Of a stretch of 26,969 nt of DNA, positions 1 through 9,300 are shown piece by piece; the first letter of the stretch is position 1, and each line of letters begins with the position of its first letter. Origin of the DNA: an uncultured Pedobacter sp. (GTDB lineage: Bacteria; Bacteroidota; Bacteroidia; Sphingobacteriales; Sphingobacteriaceae); the NCBI RefSeq assembly GCF_946479715.1, contig NZ_CAMLHF010000057.1, forward strand, positions 1-26,969, written 5' to 3'. The notes beneath the pieces were generated by a model. It saw nothing but the letters and a program-made list of their open reading frames with translations. It made no database searches and had not been told where the DNA came from. Both the position numbers and the translations under genes were made by a program.

Positions 1-620
1 ACACAATTGATAATCTTTGCACTCATTAGAACGGGGATTGTTAATGTTAGCGCCTGAGTAGGTACATCGTCTAGACTAGCAAAACAACCATCATTAACCT
101 GCTGCTGCCTGCAAGGCAAATCTAATGTAACCACCTTTACGATTTCAGGATCACTAAAATTGGCAACGGGTGGATCATTAAAAGCAAGATGCCCGTTTTC
201 ACCTATCCCCATACAAACGATATCAATCGGATGATTTTCAAGTAATGTTGAATAGCGTTTACATTCTGATTCGATGTCATCAACATTTCCATTCAAGTAG
301 TTAACAGACCTAAAATTGAACTTATCAAATAGGCGCTCTTTTAAAAAATTGCCAAATCTTTGGGTTGCATTTTCATCCAAATTGATATACTCATCCATAT
401 GAAAAGCATTTACGTACTCCCATTTAATACCCTCGTAAAAAAGTGCACTCAAAAATTCGTTTTGTGAAGGAGCTGCTGCAAATACGATATTAACGGAATC
501 TTTATTTTTCAAAACAGCATCAATTTCGATGGCGAGCCGACTCGCTGCCGCAGCACCCATTAATTTTCTTGACTTGTAAACCCGAACCTCAGGCTTGCTT
601 AAATCTTTTTCTAACAACAC
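1..620 (-). CDS. nagB: NagB-type glucosamine-6-phosphate deaminase, 3' end cut by window edge
   Basis: About 206 residues are visible; the C-terminus lies beyond position 1. The protein would convert glucosamine-6-phosphate to fructose-6-phosphate and ammonia in the cytoplasm, the step after NagA. Family motifs seen: FHMDEY (the E. coli NagB Asp72 region), GIGENGHLAFNDPP (the catalytic loop), and VNDGCF followed by DVPTQALTLTIPVLM. The loop has Asn where E. coli has Asp141 and Asp where it has Glu148, while the His is kept; this fits the divergent NagB-like branch better than the E. coli type. The reading frame has no ATG near its beginning. It opens after an in-frame stop, and the best start is GTG at 620, 10 bp after the nagA stop, so it is probably co-transcribed and perhaps translationally coupled. 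The family is clear; exact substrate is inferred from the adjoining nagA and hexosaminidase. Confidence 0.85.
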   Translation of the reverse strand, partial: MLLEKDLSKPEVRVYKSRKLMGAAAASRLAIEIDAVLKNKDSVNIVFAAAPSQNEFLSALFYEGIKWEYVNAFHMDEYINLDENATQRFGNFLKERLFDKFNFRSVNYLNGNVDDIESECKRYSTLLENHPIDIVCMGIGENGHLAFNDPPVANFSDPEIVKVVTLDLPCRQQQVNDGCFASLDDVPTQALTLTIPVLMSAKIINC

Positions 621-630
621 CAGATATAAA

Positions 631-1818
631 TTAAATTGATTTTATATATATACTTTTCCCAGACACTATGGTTTGCATAATGTTTACATTATCATCGAAG
701 ATGACGATATCAGCGTCCTTACCTGCCACCAGTGATCCTTTTCGATCTCCTATGCCGATTATATTTGCCGGACTAAGGGAAGCCATTTTAACAGCATCTT
801 CCAGGGTAGCATCAGCCATTTTCACCATATTTCTAACCAGCGTATCCATTGTAGCAACACTACCCGCAAAGGCAGTTCTGTCTTTTAGTTTAGCTACGTT
901 ATCTTCAACAATAACCTCCAGGCCATCAAGCCGACTACCAAGAATACTTGGCCCTGGCGGCATACCTGCAGCACGCATCGCATCAGTAACCAGTGCAATT
1001 CGATCTGCGCCTTTAATTTTTAGGACAAGCTTAAGTAACGGCGGAGGAAGGTGAATGCCATCAGCAATGATTTCTACAGTCATTGCATCAAGTAAATAGG
1101 CGCTTTCTATCACTCCTGCATAACGGTATGCATTTCGCCTCGAAACACCCGACATACACGAGTAAAAATGTGTAGCATGAGTAAAACCTTTTTCAAATGC
1201 CGGCAATACCTCTTCGTATATCGCATTGGTATGTGCTATGGATGGCAAAATACCTTTTTCGGTCAGGTATTGAGCAAATTCTAAGGCTCCCTTAAGCTCC
1301 GGTGCAGCACTCCAGCGTTTAATAGCCTTAGAACTGGCAATAATCTCCTGATATTCTGCCGGATCCGGCGCCCTGATATATCTTGGATCTTGTGCCCCTC
1401 TTTGCTCCATAGAGAAATATGGTCCTTCAATATGTATCCCTATAAACTGTGCGCCTTTAACATTTCTGACATCGGCAGTTTCATAAACGCTTAAAGTATC
1501 AAGCAAATCCTGATGCTCACTACTTAATGTTGTAGGCATGAGCGCTGTTGTACCATGTTTAGCGTGTAATTCTGCAATTGCCAGAAAGCCGTCGGGCTCG
1601 TTATCCATAAAATCGTGGCCGCCACCACCATGAACGTGTAAATCAATAAATCCAGGTGCAATATAATTACCCCTTGCATTTATTTCTAATGCCCCTTCTA
1701 CATGAATATCCGAGGTGCTTACTTCAAGAATCTTTCCCCTTTCGATAATGATACACCCCCCCTTAATTATACGATGGGGAGTAATTATTTTACCATTATA
1801 TATCTTAATCTTTTCCAT
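631..1818 (-). CDS. nagA: N-acetylglucosamine-6-phosphate deacetylase
   Basis: A 395-residue cytoplasmic amidohydrolase that removes acetate from GlcNAc-6-phosphate to give glucosamine-6-phosphate, the substrate of the NagB-type enzyme that follows. The TIM-barrel metal site is complete: PGFIDLHVHG (His61, His63), HIEGP (Glu131), AHTNA (His196), HATHFYS (His217), ADGIHL (His256) and the catalytic Asp279 in LVTDAM. Glu131, His196, His217 and Asp279 fall at nearly the same positions as the E. coli NagA ligands and catalytic Asp. The C-terminus ends in the usual LSPANIIGI and GKDADIVIFD segment that closes the small beta-sandwich. Length is typical. The gene starts 11 bp after the hexosaminidase stop and ends 10 bp before the nagB start, so it sits inside one operon. 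No GlcNAc kinase is visible in the window, so the GlcNAc-6-phosphate must be made by a kinase encoded elsewhere. Confidence 0.95.
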   Translation of the reverse strand: MEKIKIYNGKIITPHRIIKGGCIIIERGKILEVSTSDIHVEGALEINARGNYIAPGFIDLHVHGGGGHDFMDNEPDGFLAIAELHAKHGTTALMPTTLSSEHQDLLDTLSVYETADVRNVKGAQFIGIHIEGPYFSMEQRGAQDPRYIRAPDPAEYQEIIASSKAIKRWSAAPELKGALEFAQYLTEKGILPSIAHTNAIYEEVLPAFEKGFTHATHFYSCMSGVSRRNAYRYAGVIESAYLLDAMTVEIIADGIHLPPPLLKLVLKIKGADRIALVTDAMRAAGMPPGPSILGSRLDGLEVIVEDNVAKLKDRTAFAGSVATMDTLVRNMVKMADATLEDAVKMASLSPANIIGIGDRKGSLVAGKDADIVIFDDNVNIMQTIVSGKSIYIKSI

Positions 1819-1829
1819 TTTCTTTAGTG

Positions 1830-3377
1830 TTATTTAAGCCTCTTCAGCCTATCAAGCAATACCTTGATTTTCGCATTTCTAAGCTCATTTTCCTGAGCAA
1901 TTTCAGAAGGGTACATGATCTCTGAATTGAGTTCTATAAACTTCTTATCCAGTTCTTTAGCAGGTAGCGTTTCAAGCTCAGGAATTAGTGCCTTAAGTTT
2001 TTCGGCAGTCATTTCCGGAGCATTTGCCCGCGATTCTATTGACTGATAAGTAAGATATTGTATACGGATGGCTGCCATTAAGCGGTAATGTTCAAACTCT
2101 CTCGCATTTTTAATGGGCTTAAGCTTAACGAGTATAGCAGATGCTTTTTTGGTACTATCTAACATTTGATCAATACTTAAATCAGTATTCATGGGTTTCC
2201 CTTGTGTAATCTCGAAAGGAACAGTTGAAATCGCTTTCCAAAACACCCTGGCACTATTTTCATCAAAACCATATTGCGACTTGGCATAACCATAAATGAA
2301 GTTTTCTGTGTTAAGTGGTTTTCCTGACTTTATAGATTCAAGAAATGCTGCAATAAGCATATTAAATCCGCTGATAGGATAAACACGTCGGATTGCATAA
2401 AGATCTACGATATCCCTGGTGGTTTCAAAAACTGGAGAATACAAACCGGAGGTAGACCAGGAAGTCATAATGATACCTTTATAGCCTAGCTCTTTTGCCA
2501 ATGGAACAAAATCGGAAATGTTTTTAAAGTGCTTTTCCCATTGGGTGAGAAAGTAATTATCGGGATGACTCCTTATTGACGGCGCTCCCCATATTTCAAA
2601 ACCGCTATGCATCAGTTTTTCATGGTCACCAAACATATTGATGTCCCATCCATAATTCCAGTCGATAAAAATGGTTTCTTTTGGTAAGCCCTTTAATGCC
2701 TCCGGATATTTCAAGGCAATGTCTGCCCAAAGTACCGGTCTCTTACCCAATCCAACTACAACATCGCAAAGCATTTTGATATAATCGCCATATAGCCTTC
2801 CGATACCGACTGCTTTAATCTTCTTTTTAGATTCTTCTGAGTGTCCTAACAGATAAGTCTCATCACCACCAATATGGATATAAGGAGAATTATGTGTAGA
2901 AATCAAGTCCTGATAAAGCGTAGTAAAAAGCTTTTTAGCCTCAGCCTCGCGAATTGGATTAACCTGAGAGTAATCTTTCTGATCTTCTCTCAGGTCTTTG
3001 TATTTGGGATTTCTAAGAATGTATTCAACATGTCCAAAACTCTGTTGAAGTGGAATCACATCAAGTTTTATAGAACCACAGTAAGCAATGAATGCCTTTA
3101 CTTCATCTCTTGTATAAGCAAAACGATTAGGAATCAAAGGTTCGTTCTGATAAGGATAAGTTGCCTCCCATTCCATAACCAGCGTATTAATACCACCCTT
3201 AACCAATTGCAGAGCAAGTTTTTTAAGAGTGGGCATAGGAATGGCCTGAATGCGCAGGTCGAGATGAAATCCCCTTACAGGAAATGGTGAAACCGGATTA
3301 TTTAACTCTTTTTGAAATGCGTGTGCATAGCCAAAAAATGTAGTTAAAAGCATTACAAGAAATACTGTTCTTTTCAT
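1830..3377 (-). CDS. Secreted GH20 family beta-N-acetylhexosaminidase
   Basis: A 515-residue exported glycosidase expected to release terminal beta-linked GlcNAc (or GalNAc) in the periplasm or at the cell surface. Residues 1-20 form a signal peptide (hydrophobic core, then AHA-F). The GH20 TIM barrel begins almost at once with PVRGFHLDLR (about residue 33) and carries the hallmark Asp-Glu pair in HIGGDETYLLG (Asp172-Glu173); the Glu is the general acid and the Asp orients the substrate acetamido group in this family's substrate-assisted mechanism. Later barrel landmarks are VLWADIAL, IDWNYGW and a Trp-rich GIIMTSWSTSG. The GH20b-type N-terminal domain seen in many hexosaminidases is missing, so this is a compact form with an alpha-helical C-terminal region of about 150 residues. 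It lies 3 bp after the surface lipoprotein gene and 11 bp before nagA, linking external cleavage to internal catabolism. Family call is firm; linkage preference is not visible. Confidence 0.88.
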   Translation of the reverse strand: MKRTVFLVMLLTTFFGYAHAFQKELNNPVSPFPVRGFHLDLRIQAIPMPTLKKLALQLVKGGINTLVMEWEATYPYQNEPLIPNRFAYTRDEVKAFIAYCGSIKLDVIPLQQSFGHVEYILRNPKYKDLREDQKDYSQVNPIREAEAKKLFTTLYQDLISTHNSPYIHIGGDETYLLGHSEESKKKIKAVGIGRLYGDYIKMLCDVVVGLGKRPVLWADIALKYPEALKGLPKETIFIDWNYGWDINMFGDHEKLMHSGFEIWGAPSIRSHPDNYFLTQWEKHFKNISDFVPLAKELGYKGIIMTSWSTSGLYSPVFETTRDIVDLYAIRRVYPISGFNMLIAAFLESIKSGKPLNTENFIYGYAKSQYGFDENSARVFWKAISTVPFEITQGKPMNTDLSIDQMLDSTKKASAILVKLKPIKNAREFEHYRLMAAIRIQYLTYQSIESRANAPEMTAEKLKALIPELETLPAKELDKKFIELNSEIMYPSEIAQENELRNAKIKVLLDRLKRLK

Positions 3378-3380
3378 AAT

Positions 3381-4889
3381 CTATTTAATTGCAATATCCA
3401 GGCCTATGTCTGATTTAAAATACCCTCCGTTATGGTCTCTTGCCTCAAAAATGATCTTATCCGTACTGCCCGATCCTCCGTATAGATATTTAATGGCTCC
3501 TTTTGCAATATCAGCCTGCGAAAAAGAGGCATTTGCAGCAAGTGGAATCCCATATTTAACCAAGAATCCTGCCGTAGGAACCTGTTTTACTGAGTAGGTA
3601 ATGTTATTATCAGTTGTACCTTCCATTTTCAAATTAGCCAATGTTAACGGTGCAATCTGCTCAACCGCAGAAACATTAAGCACACTTACCTTGCCGAGTG
3701 TTAAAACTGTTTGCGGTGGAGAACTAATAGTAATATAAGAACTGTAAAGTCCATTAGAGAATTCTCTTGGGCGAACCTTAATAAAATTATCAACATTGTG
3801 TTTTAAGAACACGTTGATAAAGGTTTCATTATTTGCGTAAAGCTGACTAACGGCTGAGGTAACATCAAAAGAAACCCATCCAACAGTTTCTCCGGGAATA
3901 GGTAAGGTTGACATTGGAACAGAATTGTAAGCCGGTGCATTGTTCCAGGTGATTGTATTTTCCACCCAATCTTTATTTTCGCCTAAATGCGCAGAAAATG
4001 AGAATGTGGTTGCAGGTGTTAACCCTGTTGTATACACATATACATACATCCTTGCAGCTCCAATTTTGTCGCCAAAGCTTGGTTTTTCCAGTGGATACTG
4101 CATTACACCAATACGACCAACATTAGGATCTGCAGCACTTACCGCTTTTAAATCTATGGTTGCCACATCGTTGAAATTGGCATTTGAGTTACCTGGACCA
4201 CCGCGAACGTAAACGTCTTTAGCCACATTAATTTTTTGTGTAATCACATTGCCCCCCTCGTCGGCCTCATCAGCTTTATCGTCTAACAACCTGTAGAAAG
4301 TAAACTGAGCAGTAACCTGGGCCACACCGTTGTTAAATTCCAGATCCTGCGACCGTACCAATGCCGCCGTTGAGCCTAAGGTTGAATTCTGATTAATTCT
4401 GAGCACATATTGATCGGATGCGCTTGATGTTCTGGAGTAGTAAATATAGTTTCCATTAATGGTTTCTATTTTTCTTGCCTCATCAATACTAAGATCAGTA
4501 GATTTTAATTTCCCTTTTATGATCAGATCGCCTAACAGATTTTTAAGGATAACCGGAGGTACCTCGTCAACACTGGTATATCCTACCGTTGCCAAAAGCT
4601 GTTTAACTGCAGGGTTGGTAAGGAATACCACGGTATAATCCTCGCTTTTACCCAGCATATCCATCAAGCCCGAACGTTTCACTGCCGAAGCAAAGAGATC
4701 AAGTTCGGTTAAATCTGAACTGTGGTCTGCAAGCAGAAACTGTTGTATGGTTTGCTCCTTAAGGTTAGCACCTGCCTCAGTTCCATCACTATCTTCATTT
4801 TTCAAAAGTTCGAATTTGCCACAACTAACAATTGTGAGCATACACATGCAGAGAAAAAGTACTTTTGGGTAAAGATTTAATTTTTTCAT
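3381..4889 (-). CDS. Modular surface lipoprotein: FAS1 + DNRLRE/CBM96-like + CSPG/cadherin-like repeat
   Basis: A 502-residue predicted lipoprotein (signal peptide with lipobox IVSC, Cys23). Three modules can be read. About residues 45-200 match a fasciclin (FAS1) domain: TIQQFL, LDLFASAVKRSGLMDMLG, YTVVFLTNPAVKQLL and a closing NNGVAQVTAQFTFYRL. About 215-390 match the DNRLRE/CBM96-type beta-sandwich: KDVYVRGG, RMYVYVYTTG, WVENTITWNNAP, GWVSFDVTSAV. About 405-500 resemble a CSPG/cadherin_3 repeat: YSVKQVPTAGFLVK, FSQADIAKGAIKYLYGG, IIFEARDHNG. None is obviously catalytic. The gene sits directly after susD (13 bp) and before the GH20 gene (3 bp), where Bacteroidota PULs usually encode a SusE/F-like surface glycan-binding protein, so I infer a glycan-capture or adhesion role at the outer membrane. 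Module boundaries are estimates by eye; FAS1 and DNRLRE are the surest assignments. Confidence 0.75.
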   Translation of the reverse strand: MKKLNLYPKVLFLCMCMLTIVSCGKFELLKNEDSDGTEAGANLKEQTIQQFLLADHSSDLTELDLFASAVKRSGLMDMLGKSEDYTVVFLTNPAVKQLLATVGYTSVDEVPPVILKNLLGDLIIKGKLKSTDLSIDEARKIETINGNYIYYSRTSSASDQYVLRINQNSTLGSTAALVRSQDLEFNNGVAQVTAQFTFYRLLDDKADEADEGGNVITQKINVAKDVYVRGGPGNSNANFNDVATIDLKAVSAADPNVGRIGVMQYPLEKPSFGDKIGAARMYVYVYTTGLTPATTFSFSAHLGENKDWVENTITWNNAPAYNSVPMSTLPIPGETVGWVSFDVTSAVSQLYANNETFINVFLKHNVDNFIKVRPREFSNGLYSSYITISSPPQTVLTLGKVSVLNVSAVEQIAPLTLANLKMEGTTDNNITYSVKQVPTAGFLVKYGIPLAANASFSQADIAKGAIKYLYGGSGSTDKIIFEARDHNGGYFKSDIGLDIAIK

Positions 4890-4902
4890 CTTTAAATATT
4901 TT

Positions 4903-6360
4903 TTATTGATAATATGAATTTTGATCCAACAGCGGGTTTAATCTGATTTCCGTAAGGCTTAATGGCCACAGGAAGTTTTCGGCCTGATTAAGGCCATTGA
5001 TGGGCTGCATTACTTTAATTGCTTTACCTGTACGTACCAGATCAAACCATCTTTTGCCTTCGTAACAAAGTTCTCTGGCACGTTCATCAAGGATGAGGTC
5101 TTCTATTTGATCGGTAGTAAGTCCGCTGTAAGAATCTTCAGTATATGCCTGGGCCCCGGCTCTGGTTCTGATTTGATTTACCAGTAGCATTGCTCCGGGA
5201 ATGTCGCCGGTTTTATTAAGTGCTTCAGCACGTAACAGTATGATATCGGCCAGGCGATAAACGATAATGTTCTTATCGTCCTGCGTACCACGAACGAATC
5301 CAGATTTCTCAAAGAATTTTACAATACCCGAATTGGTATCGAAATTAATCTTTGAACGCAAATCTGTTGAGCTGAATTTACTTGACAGGTAACCACTGGC
5401 TTTGAAGAAAGGTTGGAAACCAATATCGCCATATACTGTAATCAAAAATGATCGTGTGGCCCGCTCCGCAAAATTGTAATCGATTTCGAAAATTGATTCA
5501 TTAGAAGCTCCTTTAGTAAACATCTGCGCATAAGCAGTATTGTCAATTAATGCAGGATTAACATTATAATCTACAGTTGACGAGGCACTATAAAGTGAAA
5601 CAAGTGAATAGGTGGAGTTCGTCAGAATTTTCTGTGAGGCCACAAGTGCATTCTCATATTGATGGCGCCACATATAAAAATCGGTATACAAAGCATTAAC
5701 TGCACCTAATGTAAACTGAGCCCGGGTAGCCGAAGCCGTTGTATAAGACGCAGGGATTGGTGCTAATGCTGCAGAATCAAGATCTGCCTGGATTTGGGCG
5801 TACACCGCAGCAGTATCTGAACGTGCAATGCTTACATTTTGTTTCGCATCTAAAAAGGGTTCAGTTACCAGGGGTAATTTACCCCAAATACGGGTCATGT
5901 AAAAATAACAGAAAGCGCGAATGGCAAAAGCCTGTCCTCTTACACTATTATATTCAGCACTTTTCCCTAAGTAAAGCCCTTTATCCTTCATTTCCGAAGT
6001 GTTCTTTAGGATTAAATTACTTTGATTAACCACCTGATAGAAACCGCTCCAGTTTGCAATAGGCAGACTTGAGTTTAGGTTGTTTGTTAACAAATTCAAA
6101 GTCTGTGAGCTCAATGCCAGTGGATTTATGACCACATTATCAGCCCTTCCTTCGCCGTATAAAACAGATTCCGGCGCCATTGCTCCTTGTAAAATGTTGT
6201 ACGCACCATACAAAGCTGCCGTTGCCTGAGGTGTTTCGGTCCAGAAATTCGAACTGGAATAAGAAGTTGTTGGATCGATTTCTAAGGCCTTCTTACAGCT
6301 GGATAAGAAAACCAACGTGATCAGCATAAAGCTGTATATTTTATAATCTTTTCGTTTCAT
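4903..6360 (-). CDS. SusD/RagB family outer-membrane glycan-binding lipoprotein
   Basis: A 485-residue lipoprotein that would form the lid of the neighbouring SusC channel and capture oligosaccharide at the cell surface. The N-terminus is a lipoprotein signal (VFLSSC, Cys22) followed by KKALEIDPTTSYSSSNFWT, a typical SusD opening. The SusD_like N-terminal region (TPQATAALYGAYNIL) and the tetratricopeptide-like core (VRGQAFAIRAFCYFYMTRIW) are clear, and the C-terminal SusD domain ends with ILDERARELCYEGKRWFDLV, the most conserved stretch of the family, and a final LNPLLDQNSYYQ. The length is usual, perhaps slightly short. It follows the SusC gene by 4 bp, as expected for co-translated SusCD pairs. 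The ligand is not readable from the sequence; the downstream hexosaminidase and nagA/nagB suggest a GlcNAc-containing oligosaccharide. Confidence 0.95.
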   Translation of the reverse strand: MKRKDYKIYSFMLITLVFLSSCKKALEIDPTTSYSSSNFWTETPQATAALYGAYNILQGAMAPESVLYGEGRADNVVINPLALSSQTLNLLTNNLNSSLPIANWSGFYQVVNQSNLILKNTSEMKDKGLYLGKSAEYNSVRGQAFAIRAFCYFYMTRIWGKLPLVTEPFLDAKQNVSIARSDTAAVYAQIQADLDSAALAPIPASYTTASATRAQFTLGAVNALYTDFYMWRHQYENALVASQKILTNSTYSLVSLYSASSTVDYNVNPALIDNTAYAQMFTKGASNESIFEIDYNFAERATRSFLITVYGDIGFQPFFKASGYLSSKFSSTDLRSKINFDTNSGIVKFFEKSGFVRGTQDDKNIIVYRLADIILLRAEALNKTGDIPGAMLLVNQIRTRAGAQAYTEDSYSGLTTDQIEDLILDERARELCYEGKRWFDLVRTGKAIKVMQPINGLNQAENFLWPLSLTEIRLNPLLDQNSYYQ

Positions 6361-6364
6361 AGTA

Positions 6365-9300
6365 TTAAAGACTAAAGTTCAATGACAAATTATATGTTCT
6401 GGTTCTTGGGAAAGATCCACGATCTACGCCAACGGCAAGTGCATTAGTTGATGAGCTGACTTCTGGATCATATCCTGTATAAGAACCAAAGGTTAGCAGG
6501 TTTACTACCGAGAATCCTACAGTAGCATTGTTTATTTTTAGCTTGTTCAATACTTTAGCCGGAATTCTATAATTGAGCGCAAGATTTTGAACTCTGATAA
6601 ATGAACCATCTTCTACAAATCTGCTTGAGATTGCATTGTTTAACATCGGGTCGGTTTTAACCAATCTTGGAACATCTGTTACATCACCCGGTTTTCTCCA
6701 TCTTCTAAGCTGATCGGTGGTGAAATTCTGATCATATGGTGTAGCGTCAAGGTTTCTTTTAACCTCATTAAATACATCATTACCAAAACTGTAGGTGATT
6801 AATGTAGAAAGCGTAAAATTTTTGTAACTGAATTCATTCTGAAAGCCTCCTGTAAAATCAGGATTTGGGTCACCAATTACCTGCAAATCAGAATCATTAA
6901 TGATACCATCACCATTTATATCCTCCCATATCACATCTCCACCTTTATAGATCGATCCATTTGCAGATCCCTGACGATAAGGAACAACAGCTCCGGCTGC
7001 ATCTCGCCGATAAACATTATCTGCGTCATAAGCGTACACGCCCAAAGCTTTAAGTCCGTAAAATACACCCGCAGTTTCGCCAACCCTTGCCATATTATAA
7101 ATGTTTGGACGATAATCCTGATTGCCGGGAAGAGAAAGTACCTTATTTCTGTTTAGCGAGAAGGTGAATGTAGAATTCCATTTAAATTCCCGGTCTATGT
7201 TAACCGTTGAAAGTGTAAATTCAAGACCTTTGTTTTCTAAACTACCGAAGTTGGCAGGAACAGTGGCATAGCCTGTAGTGCCTGGAACAGCTACATCAAA
7301 TAAAAGCCCGGTTGTCTTTTTCAGATAAGCATCTGCAGTAAAGCGAATTCTATCACGCAAAAATGAGAGGTCGAGACCAATGTTTGTTTGTTCTGTCGTT
7401 TCCCATTTTAACGAGGCATTTGGAACTCCATTAGAAACAATTGCTACATTACCTAAATAAGTACCGATAGTACTAAGTGATCCCTGCCACGCATAGTTAC
7501 CGATAGACTGGTTACCCGTAACACCAAAACTTCCCCGGATCTTTGCATCTGAAATAAAACTGATTTTTTTAAACCAATCTTCTTCTGACAATCTCCAACC
7601 GGCCGAGAATGAGGGGAAATATCCAAATCTATTATCCGCTCCAAATCTTGAAGAACCATCAGCTCTCATTACCGCAGAGAAAAGATACTTGCCTTTGTAG
7701 TCATAATTTGCCCTGGCAAAATAAGAAAGCAGACTGTATTCTTCGATATTCTGATTATAAAGCGAAACAACAGATGTACCATTGATAGAGGTAATGGTTG
7801 CATCAATTAAGCCTCTACCAATCACATTGACGTTGTTGTCTGTAAATTTCTGGTACGACTGTCCAAGCAAAAAGGTAAGGTTATGATCATTAGCAAGGGT
7901 TGTTCTGTAGTTTAACGTATTCTCATTGATAAAAGAATAGTTTTTCCCTGTAGTAAGATAAGATGAGCTGACCTGACCCTGTGGTAAGAGTGTTTGAGGA
8001 GTGAAATTTGTTTCCTCTGTATTCGAATAGTCAAATCCTAAAGTTGTTTTGAAATCCAGACCCTTTAAAATTTTCACCTTAAAATCCTGATTACCAAACA
8101 TCCTCCATCTATTTATTTTATTAGCAGCCAGCTCAGAGATAGCAATCGGGTTAGGTTTACTTCCCTCCAGAAGTGGAATAAGTTGTCCTGTGATGGGATC
8201 ATATGGTGAATAAACAGGCATGGTACTTAAAGCCTGATATATCGCACTCTGATTGCTTAGTCCGCTGAGTATTCTGTTGTAATTATTGGTGGATATGTTG
8301 AAATTCGTATTTCCCGAAATAATCTTATTTACAGTGTAATATACCTTTGCCGAAGCGTAAGTTTGCTTAAATTTAGTATTGATGATAATAGGGTCTATAT
8401 CTTTATAGCCTGCGCTAACAAAATAATTCATGTTATTATCCTTAGAAGCACCTTTGATACTGACATCTGCTTTATACTGGTACGCCGATCGGTACATCAG
8501 ATCCTGCCAATTGTTAGACTTAGAATAATATGGATGCAGAGAATCTATCACAGAGACTTTAGTTGTCTGGGCTCCTGTAAAATTATATATCGCATCTATA
8601 AATGCACTTCTGAACTGTGGCGCATTTAACACTCCAATTTTCCGCGTGATGTTTGCAATACTTCCATTTGCTGAAAACTGTATCTCTGGTTTGTTGGAAT
8701 TCTTTCCACTTTTAGTAGTGATGATAATTACACCATTAGATGCTCTGGAACCGTATATGGATGCAGTTCCGTCTTTCAGTACCTCTATAGACTCTATATC
8801 TTGCGGGTTTAAATCTGCCAGGGGACTAAAAGTAGATGCATCATCTACCAATCCACCACTGTAAGTATCTGCGTTTATGGGAACACCATCTACAATATAT
8901 AGTGGCTGACTGCTTCCGTTTACTGAGGATGCCCCACGTATTCTTACTGTGGCGCCGGCACCGGGTTCTCCGGAATTACTGGTAATTTGAAGACCGGCAA
9001 TCTTACCTTGCAAACTCGAATTCACATCTCCCAGGGCATGAGTATCCATCTGCCTGGCCGTAATTGATCCGACAGCACCAGTAACTTCTTTAACCTTTTG
9101 AGTACCATAGCCTACATTAATGGTTACTTCTGAAAGCTGCTTCTCGCTTTGAGCGAGCTTAATATTTAAGCTTTTACGCTCCCCAATATTAATTGTCTGA
9201 TTTTGATACCCCATATAACTCACCAAAATAACAGCTCCAGGAGTTACCCCCAGGCTAAAATTACCATTCTGATCTGTTGCTGTACCTTTATCTGTTTCTT

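Noticed and set aside
668..1054. Plus-strand 128-codon open frame opposite nagA
   Set aside because: It lies fully within the antisense of a gene with complete metal-site motifs; its translation is low-complexity Ser/Leu/Ile-rich and has no recognisable features.
2874..3290. Plus-strand 138-codon open frame opposite the GH20 gene
   Set aside because: Antisense of a well-supported gene; the sequence shows no family signature and arises from the A/T-rich codon pattern.
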